A stretch of DNA of 64,000 nt, taken from contig NC_064761.1 in NCBI RefSeq assembly GCF_011397635.1, positions 43,302,143-43,366,142 of the forward strand. Direction: 5' to 3'. A program made the translations under genes and the position numbers. Below, one piece after another: positions 11,966 through 23,269 of the stretch (within the stretch, counting starts at the first letter, position 1; each line of letters opens with the position of its first letter). The DNA comes from Epinephelus fuscoguttatus (taxonomy: Eukaryota > Chordata > Actinopteri > Perciformes > Serranidae). The notes beneath the pieces are model-generated. The model searched no databases. It was not told the origin of the DNA and was given only the letters and a program-made list of their open reading frames with translations.

Positions 11966-14900
11966 ATGGAGACATTACACAGTGTCCTGGGCTTTGAGTG
12001 GATGGACAGCAGGAGTATTTTGATATTTCTGTGTGTCTTTCTGTTGTTGGCTCATGTTTTGAAGAACAGAGTGCCACCAAACTTTCCTCCAGGACCGTGG
12101 GCTCTTCCTTTCATTGGCGACCTTCATCGCATTGATCCCAGCAGAATCCACCTGCAGATGGGAGAGGTATGTATCAGTGTGCACAAGTGTGTGTGGAGCT
12201 ATTGAATTCCTTCAGGATCAATAGAATATCTTATAATCTGAATCTTTCAAGTAACCACAGGTATTATATTAATGTCGTGAAGTACAACTTCCCTCTGCGT
12301 TGTAGTGGAGTAGTAGTAGAAGTATAAAGTAGCAGAAAGAAACTCAAGTGAAGAACAAGAACCTCAAAATAGTGCAATACTTGAGTAAATGTACTTAGAC
12401 ATTTTATTTCACTGAATGGGGTGTTATACTGCACACTCAATGGTGGACAGTAACTGAGGCTATTTAAAAAACTCCACCTCTGTATTTACAAAATCCAGAA
12501 AGGGAAAGCAACATTTCAGAGCTGCTATACAACAAGTTTCAGACTTGGGACAGGCAGGTAATCGTTAACTCAAACTGAAGACTAATTTACAAAGATTTAT
12601 TGAGTGCTGTGATAGCCATGCGATTACAGGCCATGCCATAACTGCAAAGTCCAAGGTTCTATTTCAACCTTGGGATCTGTGTTGCATGTCATACCCTTGG
12701 CCCTGGCACCAAGTCATAGTGTAAATCGAAATTTTCGGTAATCCAATTTTTCAGTTGTATACATCTAAAATAAATTCTGATTAGGCAATGTGAATTTATA
12801 CCGAAGTTCTGTAAATGATTGGACCTCATTGTGCAAGACTATATCCGATAAATATTTAATTGTACTCCAAGAGTCACAGTTTAGCTCTGCATGTTGGATT
12901 TTTAAAGGCAGATTATTCCGAAGTTTTGTGGTCCTAGGGATATTAGGTGGTGAGGGGTGGTGTAGATCTGTGGGCTGTGGGTAGATGGAGGCTGTTGACT
13001 TGGTGGGCTCTGGTTGCTGTCAGTGGGACTCACAGGGTTCTGGGTCTGGGCTGGGGGGCTCGTACTCCTCGGGGCTGGTCAGAAGTGGGACAGCTCAGTG
13101 TGTGGGTGTTGTTGGTGGGGGCAGGCTTCTCCTATTGAGCCCTTTCCTTTAAAGATATTTTTTGGGGGGCACTTTAATGGACAGGATAGCTAAGTTTGGA
13201 GGGGGGAGAGAGATAGGAGCCATGACATACAGCAGAAGGCCACAGGCTGGATTCGAACCCGGGCCACTGCGGCAACAGCCTTGTACGTGGGGCGCCTGCT
13301 CTATCCACTAAGTCACCAACACCCCGGGCCCTTTCCGTTATAAGGAGAAAGTCCAGTTCAAACTGCTTGAGGCTCCCCTGCACTAAGACAGTCCCATTTT
13401 TACACACGTTGCCTGTCATCATGACAGTTTCTGGCCCTCTGCCTCTTTGATTTTGAGCTTCCAGCCATTACAGATGACCTCTTTCTTCACAGAGGGGTAG
13501 TGGGTACTGATGGCGGAGTGCCATGCCATTGGCTGGTCTGTGAGGAAGATCAGGTTGCTGATGTTTCCATTCTTGTATAGGTCAGAAAAGAGTTGGTGCT
13601 TCTCAAAGTCAAGGCAAGGCAAGAGTCCTTCCCAGCATTCGGTGAACACACATTGCAGCTGCCGCGCAGTGAGGAAACTTTGCTGCATTATTCAAGCAGC
13701 TGCAGTCACTTGTTTCAGGATGAAGCAGTGAAACAGGATGTTAGACCTCAAAATAACCATGAGGGAGTTTAGGATGGAAGAGGAAACATTTATGCTGCTA
13801 TCAACAATGCTAAAGAGGCTACAGTAGTCGAATCCAGAGGTTAAACATTAACCTGTGACCCAGGTGCATGTTTGTGCTGCAGCCCTCTGAAGCTAGACTC
13901 TTTTTTTTGGGTGTCATCCTCCGTGAACCAAAACACCAGTCTGCTCTGTGTGCTCAGTTTGCAGAGAAATATGGAAACATTTTCAGCCTCCAGATCTTTG
14001 GTGGAAGAGTTGTAGTCCTATATGGCTACAAGCTCGTGAGAGAGGCCCTGGTCCAAAGAGGAGAGGACTACACAGATCGCCCCTCTGTGCCATTGTTTGA
14101 AGCATTATATCGGAGTAAAGGTAGCATGTGTTGTGTTTTGTTTAAAAAGTCACTTGTTAGTGTATTGTTAGGGTAGTAGCATCAAACTGTCTGTTAGTTA
14201 TACTCATTTCCAATTACTTCTGGTCTAATACTGGTTTCTGTTTCCAAAGGTCTGGTGGGACAAAATGGCCCTCCATGGAAGGAGCAGAGGAGATTTGCTC
14301 TTCGTACACTCAAAAACTTCGGTTTGGGCAAGAAGACGCTGGAGACATCCATCCAGCAGGAGTGCCATTATCTCACTGAGGCTTTTGCCCTTCAGCAAGG
14401 CACTGAACACATTTCACTTTTCAACAAGCAACAGCTAATTAGTAATAATGTGTCTTATAGTGCATGTGATCTCTCGTCAATTTTGCCCCACTTTTGAAAC
14501 AGAACAAACACTGTGGAGCACTGGACCGTGCACCTTAGACCATGTGACTCTCTGTTTCCCTGCTTCATTGATCATCCGTAGTCATTACATCACAGTACTT
14601 TTCTTCTGCCTGTGGCTCATTGCACATTTTATGTTTTGACTTTCCTGCGTGTCTTGTCTACATTTTGTCTTTATTTTACAGGGAAGCCGTTTAACGCCCA
14701 GTCACTGCTAAACAACGCTGTGTCCAACATCATCTGCTGCCTGGTGTTTGGAGAACGCTTTGAGTACACTGATAAGCACTACCAGAGTATTCTTCAGAAC
14801 TTCAGTGAGCTAGTGCACTTAGAGGGAGGTGTGTGGGCACAGGTGAGCCTCCTTTGTAGATGCAGTGATCTTTTTTAAAATCAGGATTGATCCTGTAAGT

Positions 14901-17900
14901 TAAAGGTCCAGTGTGTAAGATTTAGGAGGATAAATTGGCCGAAATGGAATATAATCTAATCAGTATGTTTGCTTTGGTGTATAATCACCTTAAAATAGGA
15001 ATCATGCTTTTGTTACCTTAGAATGAGTCTTCATGTCTACATAGGCAGCAGGTAATCGTCTACGGAGATTGTTTTGTTGCACTGCCATGTTTCTACAATA
15101 GCCACTTACGTCAGCTCTTCCGAGGGAACCCCGAGGCGTTCCCAGGCCAGCCGGGCAATGTAATCCCTCCAGCGTGTCCTGGGGCGGCCCCGAAGTCTCC
15201 TCCCGGTTGGACATGCCCGTGACACCTCCCAAGGGAGGCGTCCGGGAGGCATCCTTGCCAGATGCCCAAACCACCTCCTCTCGATGCAGAGGAGCAGCGG
15301 CTCTACTCCGAGTTCCTCCCGGATGTCCGAGCTCCTCACCCTATCTCTAAGGCTGAGCCCAGCCACCCTGTGGAGAAAACTCATTTCGGCCGCTTGTACT
15401 CGCGATCTCGTTCTTTCAGTCACTACCTAGAGCTCGTGACCATAGGTGAGGGTTGGAACGTAGATCGACCGGTAAATCGAGAGCTTCGCTTTCTGGCTAA
15501 GCTCCCTTTTCACCACAACGGACTGGTTAAGCGGCTGCATCACTGCTGACGCCGCCCCAATCCGCCTGTCAATCTCCCGCTCCATCCTTCCCTCACTCGT
15601 GAACAAGATCCCGAGATACTTAAACTCCTCCACCTGAGGCAGGACCTCCCCCCCGACCTGGAGTGGGCAATCCACCCTTTTCCAGCTGAGGACCATGGCC
15701 TCAGACTTGGAGGTACTAATTTTCATACCAGCTGCTTCACACTCGGCTGCGAACCGTCCCAGCAAATGCTGGAGGTCACTGTTCGATGGAGCTAGGAGGA
15801 CCACGTCATCCGCAAAAAGCAGGGACGAGATCCTCCCATCACCAAACCTGACACCCTCCACCACTTGGCTGTGCCTAGAAATTCTGTCCATGAAAGTTAT
15901 GAACAGAACTTGTGACAAAGGGCAGCCCTGGCGGAGTACCCTCACCGGGAACAGGTCCGACTTACTGCCGGCCACGCAAACCAGACTCGTGCTCCTTCGG
16001 TACAAGATCATCTTGACAGTTTCTTCCTCCAGGCATTCCCAGCAGACCCTCACTGCTCGTTTAGGCCTGCCAGGTCTGCGCGGCGTCTTCCCCTGCCATC
16101 TGATCCAACTCACCACCAGGTGCTGATCAGTTGACAGCTCTGCTCCTCTCTTCCCCCAAGTGTCCAGAACATATGGCCGCAGGTCAAATAATATGACTAC
16201 AAAGTCAATCATTGACCTGCAACCTAGGCTGTCCTGGTGCCACGTGCACCGATGGACATCCTTATGTTTGAACATGGTGTTAGTTATGGCCAAACTGCGA
16301 CCCGCACAGAAGTCCAATAACTGAACACCACTCAGGTTCAGATCAGGCAGGCCGTTCCTCCCAATCACGCCCCTCCAGGTCCCGCTGTCATTGCCCACGT
16401 GAGCGTTGAAGTCTCCCAGCAGAACAATGGAGTCCCTGGTCAGGGCACTTTCTAGCACCCGTCCCAGGGAGTCCAAAAAGGGCGGGTACTCTGAACTGCT
16501 GTTCGGCGCGTAAGCGCAGACAACAGTCAGGACCCGTTCCCCGACCTGAAGGCGCAGGGAAGCAACCCTTTCGTCTACTGGGGTGAACCCCAACGTACAG
16601 GCAGAGAGTCTGGGGGCTATCAGAAAGCCGACCCCGGCCCTCCGCCTCTCACCCGGAGCAACTCCAGCAAAGGAGAGAGTCCAACCCCTCTCAAGGACTT
16701 GGGTTCCAGAGCTGGAACTATGTGTCGAGGTGAGGCCGACTATATCTAGCCGGTAGCGCTCAACATCTTCCACAAGCTCCGGCTCCTTCCCTGCCAGAGA
16801 GGTAACATTCCATGTCCCAAGAGCCAACTTCTGTAGCTGAGGATCGGACTGCCAAGGCCCCCGCCTTGGTCTGCTGCCCAATCCACACTGCACCGAACCC
16901 TTCTGGATCCCTCTGCGGGTGGTGGGCCTGCAGGGGGATGAACCCATGTAGCCAGTTCGGGCTGGGCCCGGCCGGACCCCATGGGCGAAGGCCTGGCCAC
17001 CAGGCACTCGCCCACAGGCCCCAACCCCGGGCCTGGCTCCAGGGCGGGGCCCCGGTAACCCTCCGGGCCGGGTACTCAAGCTCTCGTTGTTTTCCATCAT
17101 GAAGGGTCTTTTGAAAAAGACTTGTTCAAACTTGTTTTCTTTAATTTGGCTGAAAAAAAATGAACACTAAGGGAAATATTAAGACAAGGAATCTTCTCAC
17201 AATGAATGGAGGGTTTCATCCCAAGTCCAGCACCCTGAGACTGTACACTAAGCAGAATGAGGGGGCTGAGGACTGGTGAGCATCAGAGCCACTGTCCAGG
17301 ATGAAACAACCAAGATCCAGGAATACGTCAGGAAGATGGCCCCTAAAGATGAGCTGCTAAGTGAATACCTCAGGCAGCAGAAGAAGAGGACGAACCATCA
17401 TGTAAGAACAAGCCCCTGCACGGCATGTACCACCGACAGACTGAAGACGTGGCCGGCATCAAGAAATCCTACCAGTGGCTGGAAAAGGCTGGACTGAACT
17501 GGACAGCACAGAAGCACTAATCATGGCAGCACAGGAACAGGCACTTACTACGAGATCAATAGAAGCAGGGGCCTACCACAGCAGACAGGACCCCAGATGC
17601 AGGCTGTGCAAAGATGCTGCTGAGACAGTTCAGCACATAACAGCAGGGTGTAAGATGCAAGCAGGAAGAGCGTACATGGAATGACATAACCAAGTGGTTG
17701 GCATAGTGTACAGGAACATCTGCACTGTGTGAGGGCTGGAAGTCCCAAGGTCAGAATGGAAGACACCTCCTAAGGTGGTTGAGAATGACCAAGCTAAGAT
17801 CCTGTGGGACTTCCAGATCCAGACTGACAAACTGGTGATGGCTAACTAACCGGACATCATGTTGATCGGCAAACAACAGAAGAAGGCGTGGTAATAGGTG

Positions 17901-20740
17901 TAGCAATCCGGAGGTGTGTCCTCCGTAAGCTTGGGTTCTCTACCAGAGGCCTGGGAGTTTGGGGGTTCTGCGCAGTATCTTAGCTGTTCCTAGGACTGCA
18001 CACTTCTGGACTGAGGCGTCAGATGTTGTTCCTTGAATCTGCTAGAGCCACTCTCTCAGTCTGGGGGTCACAGCCCCGAGTGCTCCAATTACCACTGGCA
18101 CCACTGTTGCCTTTACTCCAAACATCTTTTCTAGCTCCTCTTTCAGTCCTTCGTATTTCTCAAGCTTCTCGTGTTCCTTCTTCCTGATGTTGCTGTCGCT
18201 TGGGATTGCTACATTTATCAGCACTGTTTGTCGATCAGTACAATGTCTGGTTGGTTAGCCATCACCAGTTTGTCAGTCTGGATCTGTAAGTCCTGCAAGA
18301 TCTTAGCTTGGCCATTCTCAACCATCTTAGGAGGTGTCTTCTATAGCAGACTCCTGTAATAAAAATATCTAAAGTGTAAATACTCATTATATTGTAATAT
18401 TGATTCACTGTGATTTATGGGTAGTGCTTTTTGACAAATCCAATACTGATAAATTAGTTTAGCCTCCACTTGGGTCTGTTTCCTGTTTGCTGATGATCTG
18501 GTCTTCATGCTCTATAGATTTATAACGCAGTACCCTGGCTGATGAAGTGGCTGCCTGGACCTCACAGGAAGATATTCACTATGACACAATATATGATTGA
18601 CTTTGTACAAGCCAAGGTCAGTGAACACAGAGGGAGCTTTGACCCGTCCTCACCAAGAGACTACATCGACTGCTTCCTCGCTGAGATGGAAGAGGTGAGT
18701 GTTTTTATGTGTCTGTGTTGTGTTTGTTCTCTTTGCATCTGCTGATGAAACATGTCAACCGACACTACAGACTGTTCTTTGTGTTATTGACAGATGAAGG
18801 ACAAAGATTCTGGTTTTGATTTGGAGAATTTGAGTATTTGCGCTCTGGACTTGTTTGGTGCTGGAACTGAAACCACGACCACGACTTTACACTGGGGACT
18901 GCTGTACATGATCTACTACCCTCACATACAAGGTGTGTGTATGTATGAGTAATATCTGTCCCAACTGTAAGTGTCCTGACAAGTATCAGAGGTCCCTCAG
19001 TCGTCCACGTAGAACACAGCCTCACTCTGTTTCCTGTTGTCACTGTGTGCAGAGAGAGTCCAGGCTGAGATAGATACTGTCATTGGTTCATCCAAACAGC
19101 CCTCGATGACTGACCGAGAAAACATGCCCTATACTGATGCCGTCATCCATGAGATCCAGAGAATGGCTGACATCATTCCCCTCAATTTGCTCCACATGAC
19201 AAACAAAGACACCACACTGGACAAGTACACACTGCCAAAGGTACATGATGCACATGTGATTGCTTTACAGTATGTGAGCAACGTTTAGCGTTACATTTAG
19301 GGACGCACCCATGGATAGAGTACTGAACAGAGGAGCCCCTCTGGCCTTCACCTGCAACATTTTTTTGGGCAAATTTTGGCCAAAATTGATGCGACACAAC
19401 AGAAAAACATTGGCCACCGCTGACTGACAGTCAACAAGGTGAATATCGGCCAATACCGATGTTTGGCCGATAAATTGGAGCATAACTAGTTGTATTGTTA
19501 CTTGGCAGATACATGACAATGCATCTCAGGCAACACAAAGCAGCGTAACAAATTACTTTCCACAGTAGTGCATTTAAAAACAGTAATGTGTAATACATTG
19601 ATTGTTTGAGATACGACCCCAATACTGACTAAAACAAACTCGCCAGAGGAAGTACTTCCATTTATTGTTTTCATTCATGGTATCTTCTCAGGGCACCCCT
19701 GTCCTGCCCACGCTGACCTCAGTTCTACGTGATGAGACGATGTGGGAAACTCCACACTCCTTCAACCCTCAACATTTTCTGGACCAGGACGGCAAATTTA
19801 GGAAGAGAGAGGCCTTCCTCCCCTTTTCAGCGGGTCAGTCAGTAGTCTCTAAAACTGAGTTATATGTTCTGGGCTGCAGCATTATCATGTGGTCAAAGGA
19901 GAAATTGTGTGACTTTGTTCAAACTCAAATTTATTTATAGCAGCTAACCCTAGCCCACATTTAAAAACAACTCACTTTGACCAAAACACACGAGAGGCAA
20001 CATAACATTCCAGTACACAACACACACAGGCATGCATCATGGAAAACCACATCAGGGGGACTCAAACACTGATGAATAAAAGTGGGTTTGGAGCCTGGAC
20101 TTAACAGAGTCAGTGAAGGGGGCAGATCTGATTGGTAGGGAGATGCTGGTCCACAGTTTGGGGGCAGACACAGCAAAGACACGATCACCTCTGAGCTTGA
20201 ATCTGGAGCGTGGGACAGCCAGGAGCCCCAGGTCAGCTGACCTGAGGGACCTCGGCGTAGAATAAGGGTTAGGAGGTCTGAGATGTAGGACGGGGCCAGA
20301 CCAGTAAGGGCTTTGTAAACAAACAGGAGAACCTGAAAGTCAGATCTGAGCTTTACAGGCAATCAGTGGAGAGAGGCCATTCTTTAGTACTCGAGGTAGT
20401 TTGTAAGACTGACAATACTGGGCTTGTGTTTAGTCTTGAGAGGGAGATACAGGTGTGTGTCGTCAGCATAGAAGTGGAAGGAGATGTTATATTTTTCAAT
20501 AATTTTGCTGAGAGTAAGCATGTACAAAAAAAGAGAATATAATTCATCTGTTGTGTATCGTCAGGTAAGCGTGTGTGTCTCGGGGAGCAGCTGGCCAGGA
20601 TGGAGTTATTCCTCTTCTTCACCTCCCTCCTTCAGAGGTTTTCTTTCTCAGCACCTGCTGGAGAGCAGCCCAGTCTGGATTACAAGTTAGGAGCCACTCT
20701 GTGTCCCAAACCTTACCGCCTCTGTGCCATACCACGATAA
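11966..20740 (+). CDS. CYP2J-like cytochrome P450, copy B (complete, 9 exons, 498 aa)
   Basis: Second tandem P450. Exons: 11966-12166, 13958-14120, 14250-14399, 14682-14842, 18518-18694, 18794-18932, 19053-19240, 19692-19833, 20565-20740. Summed coding length is 1497 nt with compatible phases and no internal stop. The start ATG at 11966 opens [10 protein letters not shown], followed by a hydrophobic anchor (about residues 18-34) and the PPNFPPGP hinge. Key sites: I-helix AGTETT at about 307-312, E364-x-x-R367, haem Cys445 in [11 protein letters not shown]. The substrate-recognition stretch at the exon 2/3 boundary reads ALYRSKG then LVGQNG and is the most divergent of the three copies. Intron 3 has a GC donor (14400). 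Intron 1 holds a tRNA-derived SINE, intron 4 a Rex3-like LINE and two REL-type LINE pieces, intron 8 an L2-like LINE end. An AATAAA lies 103 nt after the stop. Expected ER monooxygenase of fatty acids or xenobiotics; substrate unknown. Confidence 0.94.
13148..13326 (-). mobile_element. tRNA-derived SINE in intron 1 of copy B
   Basis: On the minus strand the head reads GTGACTTAGTGGATAGAGCA (A-box-like) and, about 50 nt on, GGGTTCGAATCC (an exact B-box match), followed by a non-tRNA body ending in a C-run/A-run. This is the layout of a tRNA-derived SINE. A decayed relative lies at 59640-59765. The G-rich stretch 12930-13130 is unassigned. Confidence 0.7.
14900..15110. mobile_element. MITE interrupted by a LINE insertion
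   Basis: Begins AAAGGTCCAGTGTGTAAGATTTAGG and shares GTTACCTTAGAATGA and CTACATAGG with the repeat in copy A intron 4 (2330-2800). It stops where the Rex3-like LINE begins near 15110, which suggests the LINE landed inside it. A short related scrap lies at about 10065-10130. Confidence 0.5.
15110..17100 (-). mobile_element. Rex3/RTE-like LINE with internal deletion (intron 4 of copy B)
   Basis: The minus-strand frame 17100-15427 (557 codons) joins an apurinic-type endonuclease ([49 protein letters not shown]) directly to a late reverse transcriptase segment ([26 protein letters not shown]). The palm motifs between them are missing, so roughly the central third of the pol is deleted while frame is kept. 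The C-terminal part ([12 protein letters not shown]) follows in a shifted frame, 15423-15106. The 3' tail is absent. Not active. Confidence 0.8.
17200..17905 (+). mobile_element. REL-endonuclease LINE fragment, sense piece
   Basis: Plus-strand frames encode [41 protein letters not shown] and [18 protein letters not shown], a CCHC knuckle of the kind preceding the restriction-like endonuclease of R2/R4-type LINEs, then [11 protein letters not shown] with a stop before the PD motif. Frames are broken several times. Probable R4/Rex6- or Hero-like clade. Confidence 0.6.
17906..18350 (-). mobile_element. REL-endonuclease LINE fragment, inverted piece
   Basis: The minus strand reads [19 protein letters not shown], then [20 protein letters not shown] and [14 protein letters not shown], the C-terminal end of the same type of protein with the PD...D endonuclease signature. 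About 120 bp (18225-18345) repeats the segment at 17762-17880 in inverted orientation with roughly 10% difference. Confidence 0.6.
19930..20530 (-). mobile_element. L2-like LINE 3' fragment in intron 8 of copy B
   Basis: The minus strand encodes [20 protein letters not shown] followed by SYISDLL and, in a shifted frame, an [13 protein letters not shown] block, the C-terminal end of L2/Maui-type reverse transcriptases. Frameshifts make it non-functional. A relative occurs at 60985-61460. Confidence 0.65.
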
Positions 20741-20842
20741 TCCACCGCCTGCCCCAAACTGAACCATCATCAACACAAAGAGTCCATGTGTCTAACTACA
20801 GTTATCTTGTAATGCATCAAAAAGTGGTTATAATGAAAGATA

Positions 20843-20848
20843 AATAAA
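20843..20848 (+). other. Polyadenylation signal AATAAA, copy B
   Basis: AATAAA lies 103 nt after the copy B stop codon, in a 3' flank conserved with copy C. In copy C the matching site reads GATAAATGG and lacks an exact AATAAA. Confidence 0.45.
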
Positions 20849-21317
20849 TGTCTTCCTCTTTCTTTAATAGGTTGTGTGACTGTTGTTAGGATGGTGGTTC
20901 TTCCTACATTACTTTAATCTTTTTAAGAACATTCCTATCTACTTCTTAAGACTCTAGACTCCGTCATTATGCCCTTTGTCTGGGCCAACAAGCCTTCTTG
21001 CATCTCTAAGACACACCTACAGAAACCCACGGCTGAACGGGGTCTTTGCCTCCCTGTGTTTTGATATTATTATTGCTGGGTCTTTGAACAGAGAATCTCA
21101 CACACTGCGCTTGCTCAGCTTCACAATTTATAAGTAAGATTAACATTTTGGTCCTCCTGAACCTTTATCAACAGTGTTCCACACAATTATTTCCAACACT
21201 GAGCTTAAATAGAAACTGCTCCATTAGCATTAAGAGAACTCTGAGCAGCTTGAAAAAATAAAATGCCTACTCAATACGACTGCTGTGAAATAACATGATC
21301 CTGAAAGAGACAGTTGG

Positions 21318-21659
21318 TGCTTCTCAAAGTCAAGGAAGGATCTTTAAATGGCTTATTGAATCCTGCCGCAGGTCTCTTTCAATGTCAAGGATCCTATAAA
21401 TACGAGGACACGGTCCTTTCTTCAGAGAATTTTCAAGGATGCATTATGTATCCTTAGTAGGCATGATGTACCCACAATTCTTTGCAAAAGCTTTGCCAGA
21501 ATTGAAGGCGGGGCCTCTTCAATGAGCACACCTGGGTACTTGTTAGCCTGCTCTGGTGTATCTTTACTGAATGCTAGGGAGGAGTTGAACCTATCCTCTG
21601 TAGGACCTGACTTTGTAGCACCTGTCCTACCAAGGAAACATCCTTGACTTTGAGAAGCA
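21318..21659. mobile_element. MITE with 19-bp terminal inverted repeats
   Basis: Ends are TGCTTCTCAAAGTCAAGGA and its exact complement TCCTTGACTTTGAGAAGCA, giving a 342-bp non-coding element. A scrap of the same end occurs at 13592-13612. The following region 21720-22240 holds no recognisable feature. Confidence 0.7.
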
Positions 21660-22259
21660 ATAATAGCTGTGCATTTTTTCAATTTTTGGTGCTTTAAGCA
21701 ACACAAGCTGAGTGCAATTTAGTTCCATTATATTTAAGTGAAGGCAGACATCTCTTAAATCTCTTATATCTCCAACACTTTGCTACTCACACCAAAATAT
21801 GCTCGGAAAAATAGGTATTTTGTACGGTGGTGAGAAACGCACTGCAGAAAACAAATGCAAAGGGAAAATGCTGCAAATACAGCCCGCCACTGATCAATAA
21901 AGTATCCAACCATATGTGGAGACAAGGTCGAAAATAAACTAACATTTAATGCATTCAAACTCCTGGGTAAGTAACGTTAGTTACAGTAACGTTAGCTAAC
22001 ATTACTACGGATACACTACTTGTGTAGAACTCAAAGTCTCTAGCACGCTTACGTCAGCTGTGTAAATCAGCTTCACTTTCGTGATACGGTAAAAGATGAG
22101 GGCCACATGTGAAAAACAAGAAACAAAGAAAAATAAAAAAGACTACGTACCTTTCAGCGTTGCCTGTCCCGGCTCCAACTTTCCTCCAAACATAACTTTC
22201 TTCTTCTCGCTCACTCGTCTGTCTCACAGGTGGAAGCTCAGCACTGCCCCTAGAGGCCT

Positions 22260-22400
22260 GGAGCACTTCTGTTGTATGAGTGAATATGCAGCGTTTTCTT
22301 TTTGCAGTTGTTTTCTTATTTGCAGCACGTTTCTGTATATGCAGCGTTTTCCCGTTGCATTTGTTTTCTCATATGCAGCGCGTTTCTCTATTTGCATCGC
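22260..22400 (+). repeat. Short degenerate tandem repeat
   Basis: Irregular repetition of ATGCAGCG, TTTTCT and TTGC units with a period near 45-55 bases (TATGCAGCGTTTTC, TTTGCAGCACGTTTC). No coding meaning. Confidence 0.5.
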
Positions 22401-22649
22401 GTTTGTCCTTGTCAGCCACTGTAATTTTTTGATTTGGGGGTGAACATAGATTGTAAATAAAGATATATATACTGTCCCCTCAACCATCAAAACACAATCA
22501 ACTAATAAATGATTATGTATTATGAAAGATAAAGCTACCCAATAGTTAAAATCAGCTCAACCTTTACTTGCTGCAACATTAAAGTAATGCGTAAACATTA
22601 TAACAATAATTTTATATAACTTTAACTTGTTATATTCATATATATCCAT

Positions 22650-22871
22650 ATCTATCTATCTATCTATCTATCTATCTGTATATATGTATATATGTATATA
22701 TATGTATATACATATGTGTGTATGTACAGTATATGAACCACACAATAAATCTGCTCCTTTTACCACCTTTTCTTATAAAAAAAAAAGTAACAGGTTTTTA
22801 GAATATTATAACAAAAACTATCTGATGTGAAATGAACTGTTTGTTTGTTTGTTTGTTTGTTTGTTTGTTTT
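22650..22871 (+). repeat. Microsatellites: (TATC)n, TA/TG-rich, (GTTT)n
   Basis: A TATC run near 22650-22677 passes into alternating TATATG, and a GTTT run covers about 22837-22871. A run of T follows at 23050-23074. Confidence 0.85.
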
Positions 22872-23116
22872 TGTATTTTTTCTTATGTCCATTCTTACTT
22901 TATTCATTCTAACAATTCTCAACATATATGTTTTGATATTTTAATTATTTAACTCTCAGCTTCTGTAGAATGTCACTCATCTTTCATTGTAATTCATGTT
23001 TTCAGCTCTCATGCATTGTTGTGTTTTGGGCATTGTATTGCTCAATAAAGGTTTTTTTTTTTTTTTTTTTTTTTATTTAAAAACTGTGTCGCAAAATAGT
23101 CACATATGTTTTTTGC

Positions 23117-23269
23117 TCTTATTTTGAAGGTCAGGCATGCAAACCGGAAGTCTTATCCTGAGATGACGCTGATTAGAATACAAAAACATTCCGCCCACAT
23201 AACAGACTTGACTGAGCGCTGTTCAGTCACAGCAGCAGAGTTAACTCTGTAAAGTAAATACACTAAGAG
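23117..23269 (+). promoter_or_regulatory. Conserved promoter-proximal block upstream of copy C
   Basis: Counterpart of the block upstream of copy B, with the same TATTTTGAAGGTCAGGCA start and AGTAAATACACTAAGAG end, but about 20 bases longer because of small indels. A T-rich run (23050-23074) lies just upstream and may mark the duplication edge or a retroposed insertion. Confidence 0.4.
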
